Positions 31,854 to 40,914 of a stretch of DNA of 64,000 bases are shown here, piece after piece. The stretch is taken from the NCBI GenBank assembly GCA_029256185.1, contig JAQSYI010000026.1, forward strand, positions 32,142 through 96,141, given 5' to 3'. The translations under genes were made by a program, and so were the position numbers. Each line of letters starts with the position of its first letter. The stretch's first letter is position 1. Under the pieces are notes generated by a model. It saw only the letters and a program-made list of their open reading frames with translations. It was not told where the DNA came from and did no database searches. The DNA comes from Paenibacillaceae bacterium (GTDB lineage Bacteria; Bacillota; Bacilli; Paenibacillales; NBRC-103111).

Positions 31854-32890
31854 GGCGCCACCCCTTCAGCGATTACGGGACCGCTCCGTTCCGAAGCAAG
31901 TGCGGGCATTTGGCCGGTCCGTTCATAAATCCGGGTGATAATCTGCTCCATGGGCGGGTCCTCAACCGTCACGTCCTCCACCTTGCAGTGATTGATAATA
32001 TGGCTTAACACCTCTTCTATTCCGATGACAGCCGTATCCACGGTGAGCTTCAGGCCCGTTCCCTTCCGCTTGACAATCTGTACGCCCGGCAGATCGAAGT
32101 CTGCGGCTTCTTCCCGCAAACGCAGCTCGATTGTCTTGTAGGTGAGGTAATCACGCTTCATCCTGGAGACCTTCTGATCGAGGATAATCTCGCCATGATT
32201 GATCACGATGGCTCTTTTGCACAGTTGCTCGATGTCGCCGGAATCATGGGAGGTAAGAAACAGAGTTGTCCCCTCCTCCCGGTTCATCTCCAGAATCAGG
32301 TCGCGGATTCTCTGCTTCACGATTACATCCAAGCCGATGGTGGGCTCATCCAGGAAGATCACCTTCGGACCGTGCAGGAGAGCGGCCACAATCTCGCAGC
32401 GCATCCGTTCCCCCAGAGACAGCCGGCGCACAGGCGTATTCATGTAAGCGCCGATATCGAAGCGCTCCACCAGATCATCCCGCCGCTTCAGGAATTTCCG
32501 GTGCTCCAGCTCGTAGATGCTGCCCATCAGCTCGAAGGAATCCGCGGGAGGCAGATGATACCACAGCTGCGATTTCTGCCCGAACACGGAGCCGACAACG
32601 AAGCCCAGCCGGCGCCGCTCCTTCCACGGACACAGTCCCAGCACCGACGCCTGGCCTGACGTGGGATGAAGAATGCCGGTGAGCATCTTGATCGTGGTGG
32701 ATTTCCCCGCTCCGTTCGGCCCCATAAAGGCCAGGATTTCCCCTGCATCCACCGTGAAATCAATAGGCGCCACCGCCGTCTTCTCCCGGTATACGGGACG
32801 AAACAGCGAGCTCACGCTGCCCCCCAGTCCCTGGGCTTTTACCTTGACTGCAAAAACCTTGCTTAATCCTTGCACCACAATAGCCGGCAT
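31850..32890 (-). CDS. ABC exporter ATP-binding protein
   Basis: A 346-residue ATPase. Walker A GPNGAGKST (about residue 62), Q-loop GQKSQLWYHLPPADSF, signature LSLGERMRC, Walker B VIFLDEPTIGLD and H-loop LTSHDSGDIE are all present, followed by a C-terminal domain of about 100 residues (VSRMKRDYLTYKTIEL). The ATG at 32890 is preceded by AAAGGAG; the longer open frame upstream lacks a site. The N-terminal VKAQGLGGSVSSLFRP segment is typical of this exporter subfamily. First gene of the three-gene exporter operon. Confidence 0.9.
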   Translation of the reverse strand: MPAIVVQGLSKVFAVKVKAQGLGGSVSSLFRPVYREKTAVAPIDFTVDAGEILAFMGPNGAGKSTTIKMLTGILHPTSGQASVLGLCPWKERRRLGFVVGSVFGQKSQLWYHLPPADSFELMGSIYELEHRKFLKRRDDLVERFDIGAYMNTPVRRLSLGERMRCEIVAALLHGPKVIFLDEPTIGLDVIVKQRIRDLILEMNREEGTTLFLTSHDSGDIEQLCKRAIVINHGEIILDQKVSRMKRDYLTYKTIELRLREEAADFDLPGVQIVKRKGTGLKLTVDTAVIGIEEVLSHIINHCKVEDVTVEDPPMEQIITRIYERTGQMPALASERSGPVIAEGVAP

Positions 32891-33305
32891 AGCTCCATCT
32901 TCTCCTTTCTTTTCGTCTGACTGCCGGGCGGCCAAACCTCCCTGCAAAAGTCCGTGAAGCTTCGCCTCCGCTGCCGCCGGTTCCAATCCCGTGCCGGAAT
33001 GCCGGAACTCGGGAACGACAAAAAAGACCCTGGCAATCCCGTAAAACGGAACTTGCCGAAGGTCTTTTATCCCTACGGTGTAAACGCGGGCCCCATGCGC
33101 TTGCGCGTCCGGCTCCGCTTGGTTCGGCGGCGGAAAAACCGCCCCGGCTCCCTAGAAGCCCTTCCAATAATTGTCGTAAATCGTATCATACGGACAGCTT
33201 CTATGGCAAGAGAATTTTACATGGAATGTGAGTTTGCCGATTTTCGGATCAGCCGAGATCAACTGGATAAGCCTGCATCCAAGAAGGCCGGGCTTTGCGC
33301 GGAGG
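32891..33305. other. 415-bp gap between exporter and aspartase
   Basis: Contains the aspartase terminator at 33021-33068 and, to its left, the leader of the exporter operon. No gene or repeat family is supported; the open frames are short and have no ribosome site. Confidence 0.5.
33021..33068 (-). terminator. Terminator downstream of aspA
   Basis: AAAAGACC and GGTCTTTT flank inner GGCAA/TTGCC and CCGT/ACGG pairs, and TTTTTT follows on the minus strand. It is about 240 bp past the aspA stop, so it could equally act as an attenuator for the exporter operon. Confidence 0.65.
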
Positions 33306-34724
33306 TCAGTTCTGCTCTTCCAGAAACCGCGAGCCGGCAATGCCGGGGGAGGTCATCTGATACGGATCGAGAATCTCCTCCAGTTCCTGCGCCGTCAGCA
33401 GATGCTTCTCCATAATGATCTCCTTGATCATGCGTCCGGATGCCGTCGCTTCCTTCACAAGCTGCGCCGCCACCTCATAACCCAGATGGGGATTAAGGGC
33501 GGTAATGACCCCGAAACTCTCCTCCACATAGCGCAGGCAGCGCTCCCGGTTGGCCTGAAGCCCCTCGAGGGCATATTCCCGGAAGGCGGTGAGCCCCCGG
33601 GTCAGAATCTGCAGGGATTGCAGCAGATTGAAGGCAATCACCGGCCCCATGACATTCAATTCAAATTGGCCGGCCTCACAGGCAGCGCAGATGGTATGGT
33701 CGTTGCCCATCACCTGGAAGGCCACCTGATTCAGCACCTCGGCCATCACCGGATTCACCTTGCCCGGCATAATGGAAGAGCCGGGCTGCCGCGGCGGCAG
33801 CAGCAGCTCATACAGGCCAACCCGGGGACCGGACGCCATGAGACGGATATCGTTGCAAATCTTCGACAGATTGACTGCGCACACCTTAAGCGCGGCTGAC
33901 AGCTCCGTATAAGCGTCCGTATTCTGAGTGGCGTCCACCAGATCCCCGGCGGGATGCACGGGCAGACTTAGTTGCTCCGACAAGTATTGGGAGACCCGCG
34001 CTATATACTCCGGCTTGGCGTTCAAGCCGGTGCCAACCGCGGTTGCCCCCATATTGACCGTGAGCAATTCCGCCCCCGCCCGCCTGATCCGCTCCCGGTC
34101 CCGCTTCAGCACAGCGCCGTAAGCGCCGAATTCCTGCCCCAGGCGGATGGGTACCGCATCCTGCAGATGCGTGCGTCCCAGCTTGATCACATCGTCGAAT
34201 TCTTGGGCCTTGCTAAGAAAAGCGGCAACGGTCTCATCCATGGCCGCAAGCAGCTCCTGGGACAGCCAATAAGAAGCGATCCGCAGCGCTGTAGGGATTA
34301 CATCATTGGTGGATTGGGACATGTTCACATGGTTGTTGGGGCTGCAGTGAAAGTACTCCCCCTTGGCCTTGCCCATCAGCTCCAACGCCCGGTTGGCCAA
34401 TACTTCGTTCATGTTCATATTGATGGAGGTGCCGGCCCCTCCCTGAATGGAATCCACAATGAACTGGTCGGCCAATTCGCCCCGGATCACAGCCTCCGCC
34501 GCTTCCACAACCGCCTGTCCCACCTTGTGGTTCAGCAGATGAACCTCCATATTGGCTCTGGCGCAAGCCTTCTTTACATGGGCAAGAGCCTTGAACAACG
34601 TGGCATGAACGGGAACACCGGTAATCGGGAAGTTCTCCACCGCCCGGATGGTCTGTATGCCGTAATATGCCTCCACGGGTACCTGTTTTTCCCCGAGGAA
34701 ATCCTTTTCGACCCGGAATCCCAT
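33306..34724 (-). CDS. aspA: Aspartate ammonia-lyase (aspartase)
   Basis: Reversibly converts L-aspartate to fumarate and ammonia in the cytoplasm. At 472 residues it has normal length. Aspartase features: VEKDFLGEKQVPVEAYYGIQ at the N-terminus, QGGAGTSINMNMNEV, SPNNHVNMSQSTNDV, LGRTHLQDAVPIRLGQEF and the superfamily signature GSSIMPGKVNP. The AYYGIQT and HLQDAVP wording separates it from fumarase C. GAAGGAG precedes the ATG, 21 nt after the malic enzyme stop, so both are in one operon. Confidence 0.93.
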   Translation of the reverse strand: MGFRVEKDFLGEKQVPVEAYYGIQTIRAVENFPITGVPVHATLFKALAHVKKACARANMEVHLLNHKVGQAVVEAAEAVIRGELADQFIVDSIQGGAGTSINMNMNEVLANRALELMGKAKGEYFHCSPNNHVNMSQSTNDVIPTALRIASYWLSQELLAAMDETVAAFLSKAQEFDDVIKLGRTHLQDAVPIRLGQEFGAYGAVLKRDRERIRRAGAELLTVNMGATAVGTGLNAKPEYIARVSQYLSEQLSLPVHPAGDLVDATQNTDAYTELSAALKVCAVNLSKICNDIRLMASGPRVGLYELLLPPRQPGSSIMPGKVNPVMAEVLNQVAFQVMGNDHTICAACEAGQFELNVMGPVIAFNLLQSLQILTRGLTAFREYALEGLQANRERCLRYVEESFGVITALNPHLGYEVAAQLVKEATASGRMIKEIIMEKHLLTAQELEEILDPYQMTSPGIAGSRFLEEQN

Positions 34725-34745
34725 ACTCGCGCGCTCCTTCGTATC

Positions 34746-36200
34746 TTAACGTTTGTAGGCATCCGATAAACCATAGCCGGTATAATCGCATAAGCTGCGG
34801 AATTCGGGAGGGATTCTGCGTGCTACCCCCGTTTCAATCGCGGCGGCTATGACTGCATTGCGAACCGATTCCACCACTTTTTCATTGAAAATGCTGGGAA
34901 TGATGTAGTTCTCATTCACTTCCTCATCCGTAATCACGGAAGCGATTGCCCGGGATGCCGCCAGCTTCATCTCCTCATTGATCAGCCGCGCCCGGCAATC
35001 CAGCGCCCCCCGGAAGATTCCGGGGAAGCACAGCACATTATTGATCTGGTTGGGATAATCGCTGCGGCCGGTGGCCAATACGCGGACATGGGGCTCTGCC
35101 AGCTCGGGATCAATCTCCGGCTCCGGATTGGCCATGGCAAAGACGATAGGATCCTTCGCCATTCTTACCAGATCCTCTACCTTGAGAACACCGGGACCAG
35201 ATACACCGATGAAAACATCGGCTCCCGCGATCACATCGGTCAGGCCCCCCCTCAGCATGTTGGGATTGGTGCGTTCGGAGAGCCAGTTCCACATGTCGTT
35301 GCCATAGACCCGGTCACCGACAATCGCGCCTTCCCGGTCCACAGCAATCAGGTCCTTGACCCCCGCGGCGAGCAGCATCTTGCAGCAGGATACACCGGCT
35401 GCCCCAATTCCCACCACGACTACGCGGATAACACCGATATCCTTGCCTGTGACCTTGAGCGCATTCAGCAGGCCGGCCATCATGACCACAGCCGTGCCGT
35501 GCTGGTCATCATGAAACACGGGAATATCCAGCTCTTCGGTAAGACGGCGCTCAATCTCGAAGCACCGGGGAGAGCTGATATCCTCCAGATTAATCCCGCC
35601 GAAGCCGGGGGATATGGCCTTAATGGTCCTTACAATCTCGTCCGTATCCGTGGTATTCAGACAGATGGGAAAGGCGTCCACGTCCGCCAACTGCTTGAAT
35701 AACATGGCCTTTCCTTCCATAACAGGCATCGCGGCGTGCGGACCGATGTTCCCCAGTCCCAGCACCGCCGTTCCGTCAGACACGACCGCTACCGTATTGC
35801 GTTTGATGGTGAGAGCAAAGGCTTCACGGGGACGTTCATGAATGGCCATGCATACTCTGGCTACCCCCGGGGTATATACCCGCGAAAGATCCTCCCTGTT
35901 CTTGATCGGCATCGTAGGCTCGATCCGAATCTTGCCGCCCAGATGCACCAGGAAGGTCCGGTCAGACACATGAAGCACGGATACTCCCGGCAGAGCCTCC
36001 AGCGTATCCAGCACATTCTGGTACGCGGTCTCGGGGATATTCACCGTGATATCCCTCGTGGTTTTCTCCTTACTGGAGCGGATGACGTCGATGGCTACAA
36101 CATCTCCGCCGTAAGAGCTGACTGAGGACACAACCTCACTGAATGCAACCCGGCTTTTCTCCATTTCAAGGCGAATAATGATACTGGTTGACACCGCCAA
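34746..36200 (-). CDS. NAD-type malic enzyme with N-terminal ACT domain
   Basis: A 484-residue enzyme that oxidatively decarboxylates malate to pyruvate. Residues about 6-80 are an ACT-like regulatory domain (SIIIRLEMEKSRVAFSEVV, VLDTLEALPGVSVLHVSD). The catalytic part shows VYTPGVARVC, GLGNIGPHAAMPVMEGKA, GINLEDISSPRCFEIE, PVFHDDQHGTAVV and the NAD fold VVVGIGAAGVSCCKML. The start is uncertain: TTG at 36200 has GGGAG about 12 nt upstream, and a GTG two codons later is possible. Upstream of aspA in one operon; with a fumarase elsewhere, aspartate carbon could flow through fumarate and malate to pyruvate. Confidence 0.88.
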   Translation of the reverse strand: MAVSTSIIIRLEMEKSRVAFSEVVSSVSSYGGDVVAIDVIRSSKEKTTRDITVNIPETAYQNVLDTLEALPGVSVLHVSDRTFLVHLGGKIRIEPTMPIKNREDLSRVYTPGVARVCMAIHERPREAFALTIKRNTVAVVSDGTAVLGLGNIGPHAAMPVMEGKAMLFKQLADVDAFPICLNTTDTDEIVRTIKAISPGFGGINLEDISSPRCFEIERRLTEELDIPVFHDDQHGTAVVMMAGLLNALKVTGKDIGVIRVVVVGIGAAGVSCCKMLLAAGVKDLIAVDREGAIVGDRVYGNDMWNWLSERTNPNMLRGGLTDVIAGADVFIGVSGPGVLKVEDLVRMAKDPIVFAMANPEPEIDPELAEPHVRVLATGRSDYPNQINNVLCFPGIFRGALDCRARLINEEMKLAASRAIASVITDEEVNENYIIPSIFNEKVVESVRNAVIAAAIETGVARRIPPEFRSLCDYTGYGLSDAYKR

Positions 36201-36444
36201 AGCTTGCTCATCTCCCGTCGGTAACGAACTGTCTCTACAACAAGCGTATCCATTATACGTCTGTATTACTCGATATGCCAGAGCATCATAGAGCAGTAAT
36301 AATGAACTAAAGGAGTAACGCGGCAGAGAACAAGACGATGCCTGATAAAAAGGTCAACACAAGCTTGGATCAGGCGTCAGCGGCGCTGCTGCAGACAGAT
36401 ACTTGCAGCCGGACGGTTACAGCCGGTTGCTTGCAGTTGGACAG

Positions 36445-38814
36445 TTACAGCCGGACGGTTACAGCAGAAGCCGCCGGGTCGGGGACAAGCAGAATCCCTT
36501 CAGGCCTATCGGTTATTTCTGCACCCTCCACCTGTGCCCACCCGTGGATCCCCCGTACAATAACGCTCCACGGTTTGGGGGAACGGGCAGTATGGCCTGC
36601 ATCGGCAGCGGCCGGTAAACCGCCTGCGGTCTCCACACGGATAACAAGGATATCCCCGCTGCGGTTGGCATGGACCGTGAGCTCCTCTTCCCCGTCCAGT
36701 CCGCATATCCGGGCAGCAGCCGCTGCGCCGTCTGCCAGCTCAAACAGGTGCAAGGTGACATGATCTGCGTAATCATAATCCGGGCGGTTGTCGGTGGCAC
36801 CAATGGCAATCATGCTGCCGGGTCTTACCCACAGGGGCAAGCCGAAATAATCGTACCGCTCGCTGCGCCAATGCCCGCCTTCTGCGGATTCGCCGGTAAG
36901 CAGATGGGTCCAGCGGCCCCCTGCCTGCGGCAGGTAATAATGCGACAGCCCTTCTTCGTTGAAGATAGGCGCCACCAGCAGATTGTCTCCCAGCATATAC
37001 TGGCAATCCAGGACCGCACAGGCGGGGTCCTCCGGGAATTCCAGCACCATGGCCCGCATTACCGGCAGACCGCAGGCTGCGGCCTCGCACGAGGCTGCGA
37101 ACAGATACGGCATCAGGCTGCACTTGAGCTTGGTGAAGCGGCTGAGCACTTCCACTGCCTCCTCGTCAAACAGCCACGGCACCCGGTAAGAGCTGCTGCC
37201 ATGGAGTCTGCTGTGGGTAGAGAGCAGGCCGAATGCGGTCCAGCGCTTATACAGATCCGGAGTAGCCGTGCTCTCGAAACCGCTGATATCGTGGCTCCAG
37301 AAGCCAAAGCCGCACAGTCCCAGCGATAATCCGCCCCGCAGCGTCTCGGCCATGGACGGGTAACTGGCGGAGCAATCGCCGCCCCAGTGCACGGGAAACT
37401 GCTGGCTGCCTGCGGTAGCCGACCGGGCGAACACAGCGGCCTGCCTGTAGCCCAGTGTTTCCTCCAGCACCTCGAATACCGCCTTGTTATACAAGAAGGT
37501 ATAGTAGTTATGCATCTTCACCGGATCGGAGCCGTCATAATATACCACATCGGTGGGAATTCTCTCGCCGAAGTCGGTTTTGAAGCAATCCACGCCCATC
37601 TCCACCAGAGCTCTGAGCTTTTCCTTGTACCAGCGGACAGCCTCCGGATTGGTGAAATCCACCAACCCCATCCCTGCCTGCCAGCGGTCCCACTGCCACA
37701 CATCCCCGTCTCTGGTCCGGACCAGATAACCTCGCTCCATGCCTTCTTCAAACAAGCAGGACTTCTCTGCAATGTAAGAATTGATCCAGACGCAAATCTT
37801 CAGCCCCTTGCTTTTCAGGCGCTTAAGCATGCCTTCCGGATCAGGGAAGGCATCTGTATCCCACTTGAAATCACACCACTGGAATTCCTTCATCCAGAAG
37901 CAGTCGAAGTGAAAGACATGCAAGGGCACACCGCGGCTGATCATCCCGTCAATAAAGGAATTCACGGTTTCCTCGTTGTAATCCGTGGTGAAGGAGGTGG
38001 TGAGCCACAGTCCGAAGGTCCACGCAGGAGGAAGAGCCGGCCTGCCCGTCAGCGCTGTGTAATTGCCAAGTACATCCTTCAATGTCTCTCCTCCGATGAT
38101 ATAGTAACGCAGTTGCTCCCCCGGTACGCTGAACTGCGCCTTGGATACATTCTCCGAGGCGATCTCATAGGAAACACGTTCGGGATGATCCACGAATACG
38201 CCATACCCCCTATTGGATAAATAGAAGGATATATTCTTGTATGCCTGCTCGCTGCAAGTCCCTCCGTCCTCATTCCACAAATCCACCGACTGCCCGTTCT
38301 TCACGAAGGGAGTGAACCGCTCGCCCAACCCGTATACATACTCCCCTACGGACAGATCCAATTGCTCCCGCATGAAGGCGGAGCCGTCCTGCTTCTTGAT
38401 GAAGGCCGGTCCTTTATAGCCGCTGCCCGTAAGACGTTTGTCCCCATAGCAGTAATCGATGCTCCATCCGTTTTTTTTGTTGATCCACACCTCCAGTTTT
38501 CCCGAAGCCAGCCGGATTCCGTCCTCTTCCTCCGTTATTGCAACCGCCGCTCCGGGTGCGTTCAGCACGAAATCCGGCCCCTTGCGCCGCTTGCCTCCAT
38601 GATGGATCAATTCCACACACAGAATATCCTTAAGGGGAGAACTGTACCTTGCCGTAAGGAGAGGGGTGTTCAGGGTGTCTCCCTTCCGGATGATTTTCTT
38701 GGTGGAAGCATAAACGGCAATGGAGTTTGCCTCCACCTTTACATCTCGGATTTCCACAGGGCAATGAACGTTCAATCCCTCTCTGACATGCCAATACCCG
38801 TCTGTAAATTTCAT
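36445..38814 (-). CDS. yicI: GH31 alpha-xylosidase (YicI type)
   Basis: A 789-residue cytoplasmic enzyme that removes alpha-linked xylose, e.g. from xyloglucan oligosaccharides. Order: N-terminal beta-sandwich, barrel from about 265 (WTFGLWLTTSFTTDYNEETV), catalytic nucleophile Asp414 in CFKTDFGERIP, acid Asp480 in HWGGDCSASY, then C-terminal beta domains. The KTDFGERIPTD wording is specific to YicI-type alpha-xylosidases rather than alpha-glucosidases. No signal peptide, so substrates must be imported. A LacI regulator lies upstream, and both genes carry the same operator-like sequence. No linked transporter gene. Confidence 0.92.
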   Translation of the reverse strand: MKFTDGYWHVREGLNVHCPVEIRDVKVEANSIAVYASTKKIIRKGDTLNTPLLTARYSSPLKDILCVELIHHGGKRRKGPDFVLNAPGAAVAITEEEDGIRLASGKLEVWINKKNGWSIDYCYGDKRLTGSGYKGPAFIKKQDGSAFMREQLDLSVGEYVYGLGERFTPFVKNGQSVDLWNEDGGTCSEQAYKNISFYLSNRGYGVFVDHPERVSYEIASENVSKAQFSVPGEQLRYYIIGGETLKDVLGNYTALTGRPALPPAWTFGLWLTTSFTTDYNEETVNSFIDGMISRGVPLHVFHFDCFWMKEFQWCDFKWDTDAFPDPEGMLKRLKSKGLKICVWINSYIAEKSCLFEEGMERGYLVRTRDGDVWQWDRWQAGMGLVDFTNPEAVRWYKEKLRALVEMGVDCFKTDFGERIPTDVVYYDGSDPVKMHNYYTFLYNKAVFEVLEETLGYRQAAVFARSATAGSQQFPVHWGGDCSASYPSMAETLRGGLSLGLCGFGFWSHDISGFESTATPDLYKRWTAFGLLSTHSRLHGSSSYRVPWLFDEEAVEVLSRFTKLKCSLMPYLFAASCEAAACGLPVMRAMVLEFPEDPACAVLDCQYMLGDNLLVAPIFNEEGLSHYYLPQAGGRWTHLLTGESAEGGHWRSERYDYFGLPLWVRPGSMIAIGATDNRPDYDYADHVTLHLFELADGAAAAARICGLDGEEELTVHANRSGDILVIRVETAGGLPAAADAGHTARSPKPWSVIVRGIHGWAQVEGAEITDRPEGILLVPDPAASAVTVRL

Positions 38815-38867
38815 TTTTCCGCCTCCGTTGCGAATGTAATAAACACAATGAACACAATCAACAAAAA

Positions 38868-38889
38868 TGATTATCGTACATCATTTTAC
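38868..38889. promoter_or_regulatory. Candidate LacI-family operator upstream of yicI
   Basis: GATTATCGTACATCATTTTA (38870-38889) matches the sequence at 40007-40026 at 19 of 20 positions. The core TGAT..CGT..ATCA is a dyad centred on CG, as in LacI-family operators. It is 55 bp upstream of the yicI start. Confidence 0.6.
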
Positions 38890-38917
38890 TGTAAAAAAAC
38901 ACGCATCACCCGTTTTC

Positions 38918-39958
38918 TCAAACATAGTAATGCGCATTTTCCTTCGTTACCACTTCCAGCTTGGTGATGTATTCTTTGGCCTGAGAGCGCTTGCCTGCCG
39001 ACAAGCACTCAAACATGGTCTTAACCGCAAGATAGCCCTGATTCACCGGATCCTGACAGATGGTCGCCGTTATCAGACCGTCTTGCAATCCGCGGTAAAT
39101 GTCCTCCGTCATGTCATGCCCCACAAGAGGAAGAGGCTTGGCCAGCTCCGGCCGGGCCCGCGCCAGATGTCCGGCAATGGAATGCAGCCGGGCGCTTGCC
39201 ACATAGATGCCGTCAACCTGTCTGAAGTATTCGTCAAAAAGCTCCGGGGAGCCATAATCCTCCTGAGTCACCTTAAGGGGTCCCGCCATCTCCATTTCCG
39301 GATGCTCCCCTATGACCTCTCTGAAGCCGGCGATTTTCTGCTGCATCTGAAAGTTGGTCTCCGAGGCAATCACGGAGAGCTTGCCCCGTCCGGTCAGCTT
39401 GCACAGCATATCTGCCGCTACCCGGCCCGCAATGCGGTAATCGCAGCCTACATAGAACAGCCGCCTGCTTGCCGGGGAATCAGTGTTGAACGTGCATACG
39501 GCGATCCCCGCATCTACTGCCCGGTCAATCAAATCCACCATAAGCAGCGGCTCTGCCGGGGATAAGGCGATGGCATCGTACTGGCCGGACTCAATCAGCT
39601 GGCCAACCGCCTGCCGCTGCTTCTCCGGATCGTACTTCTCGGTACGGACCAGCTCCAATTCCAGCCCATAGTCGCGGAATTCTCTCCAGGCTGTCTGAAT
39701 GCCCGTCTCGATCTGCTTCCAGAAATATTCGGGATGCTCCGGAAATACAACGGCCATATGAATCTGCTGCTTGCGGGAGAGGAAGCTCGCCGATTTGTTC
39801 GGGATGTAATTAAGCTCCTTGATCTTGTCCATGACCATCTGGTATGTTTTGGGCTTCACCATACCACGGTTGTTGAGAACCCGGTCCAGCGTTGCCGGCG
39901 AGATGCCAATCTGTTCGGCGATTTCCTTCACAGTGAGTCTCTTGCTGCTGCGGCTCAT
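38918..39958 (-). CDS. LacI-family transcriptional regulator (local regulator of yicI)
   Basis: A 346-residue repressor. The helix-turn-helix is at residues 8-30 (LTVKEIAEQIGISPATLDRV) with hinge region NKSASFLSRK, followed by a periplasmic-binding-like sugar domain (IHMAVVFPEHPEYFWKQIE, LVGHDMTEDIYRGLQDG, ICQDPVNQGYLAVKTMF). The ligand domain is of the ribose/xylose-binding type. GGAGGG precedes the ATG. The same 20-bp dyad lies upstream of this gene and of yicI, so autoregulation and control of yicI are likely. Confidence 0.88.
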   Translation of the reverse strand: MSRSSKRLTVKEIAEQIGISPATLDRVLNNRGMVKPKTYQMVMDKIKELNYIPNKSASFLSRKQQIHMAVVFPEHPEYFWKQIETGIQTAWREFRDYGLELELVRTEKYDPEKQRQAVGQLIESGQYDAIALSPAEPLLMVDLIDRAVDAGIAVCTFNTDSPASRRLFYVGCDYRIAGRVAADMLCKLTGRGKLSVIASETNFQMQQKIAGFREVIGEHPEMEMAGPLKVTQEDYGSPELFDEYFRQVDGIYVASARLHSIAGHLARARPELAKPLPLVGHDMTEDIYRGLQDGLITATICQDPVNQGYLAVKTMFECLSAGKRSQAKEYITKLEVVTKENAHYYV

Positions 39959-40004
39959 GCCATCCCTCCGGTTTAACTCTTCTGTTAATCATATTACCAC
40001 GTTT

Positions 40005-40026
40005 TTGATTAACGTACATCATTTTA
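40005..40026. promoter_or_regulatory. Candidate LacI-family operator upstream of the regulator
   Basis: GATTAACGTACATCATTTTA (40007-40026), 19 of 20 identical to the site upstream of yicI. TGATTAACGTACATCA forms a dyad with TGAT/ATCA arms about a central ACGT. It lies about 50 bp upstream of the regulator start. Confidence 0.6.
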
Positions 40027-40132
40027 TTTCGAATTCATTTTAAGTTTCTTTTTATGTTTCTTTCAGGTTAAATTCAGGTAGGGGCGCTATATTGATAGTA
40101 CTCCCTTTCATTTATATATACCTGATGCTTGG

Positions 40133-40161
40133 CCCCGTCCGCCGACGGGGTTCCTTTTTTT
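40133..40161 (+). terminator. Orphan intrinsic terminator
   Basis: CCCCGTC CGCC GACGGGG followed by TTCCTTTTTTT: a textbook plus-strand terminator. The nearest upstream gene is on the other strand, so either a small plus-strand RNA ends here or it is a relic. Confidence 0.7.
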
Positions 40162-40401
40162 GAAGGAAAGGATACCGGTCTTGTCTTCAAGAGCGGCGGT
40201 GCGGGATGCGGAATACTCCCAATTCTCTCAAGAGAAAGCCCAAAATAAGGAAGCAGAATTCCCTTATTCTCCTTCCAACCAGTCCAATTACGAAAAAAAA
40301 CCTGCTGGAGTATTTGGCAAAGATGAGCAGTTCACTTTAGGCTAACGGACATCAGCGCTCCTATTTGGCAAAAACCGGGGTGGTTTGAACCGTAACGGAC
40401 A

Positions 40402-40470
40402 CAAATGCTCTTATATGACTCTTTTGCCCCCCATCCAGGGGGATTTCGGCGCAATAAGGGCTTTCCAGTC
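40402..40470. repeat. Dispersed repeat S, copy 2
   Basis: Matches 2212-2290 in order and orientation: CTCTTAT.TGACTC, CATCCAGGG, GATTTCGGC, CTTTCCA. Confidence 0.6.
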
Positions 40471-40577
40471 CGTTAGCCGTGCTAACCCCTGCTTTTTCCA
40501 CAAATAACGACTCTCAGGTCCGTCAGCAGAGAAGGTTGGGTTCAAGAACCGAATGATATACTTTCTGGACTTTAAGA

Positions 40578-40608
40578 AGGACCTGGCGCAAGAACATCGC
40601 CAGGTCCT
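40578..40608 (+). repeat. GACCTGGCG hairpin family member
   Basis: AGGACCTGGCG and CGCCAGGTCCT form a perfect 11-bp stem, then CTTTACGTTTCCAAA. The following 80 bp resemble 12947-13017 (TTCCAAA.GAG, CCCCGC, CTAATGGAAAT against CATAACGGAAAT). It ends no known gene. Confidence 0.75.
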
Positions 40609-40914
40609 CTTTACGTTTCCAAAGGAGTAACGCCTTATGGTGGTCCTGCCCCGCTTACTCCTAATGGAAATGTTTGACCCTATCTCTGCAAATTCTTTCG
40701 TTAGTCCCTCTTTTCCGCCCAGGCGGGGCATGCAAGTCAATACGCATAAAAAAAACATCCGGTCCCGGATGTTGCTGTGGTTTCTATTTCATGATACAAT
40801 GATAGTTGGCATTTTACACATAAAAAATAGGAAAACTGTCGATAATCTTCCTAATCTTATTTTATCAAATTATTTCAGTCCCGTCAAACCTAATTTTTGC
40901 AGGAGGGAACAGAC

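Larger units (their letters stand above)
40027..40914. other. 888-bp intergenic region with repeats and an orphan terminator
   Basis: Holds a strong plus-strand terminator with no gene before it (40133-40161), A+T-rich DNA, a TTCCCTTATT block like that in repeat R (about 40258), dispersed repeat S copy 2 (40402-40470), a member of the GACCTGGCG hairpin family with its extended flank (40578-40690), a small ACATCCGG/CCGGATGT hairpin (about 40754-40775) and the helD leader. No coding sequence is supported. Confidence 0.65.

Noticed and set aside
33306..34724. Fumarase C as an alternative name for the lyase
   Set aside because: The N-terminal AYYGIQT and the HLQDAVPIRLGQEF segment are aspartase-type; fumarases differ in these blocks.
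36403..36475. Short direct repeats of GGACGGTTACAGC downstream of yicI
   Set aside because: Only two to three degenerate copies in a 240-bp gap, with no structure or link to other repeats; too weak to interpret.
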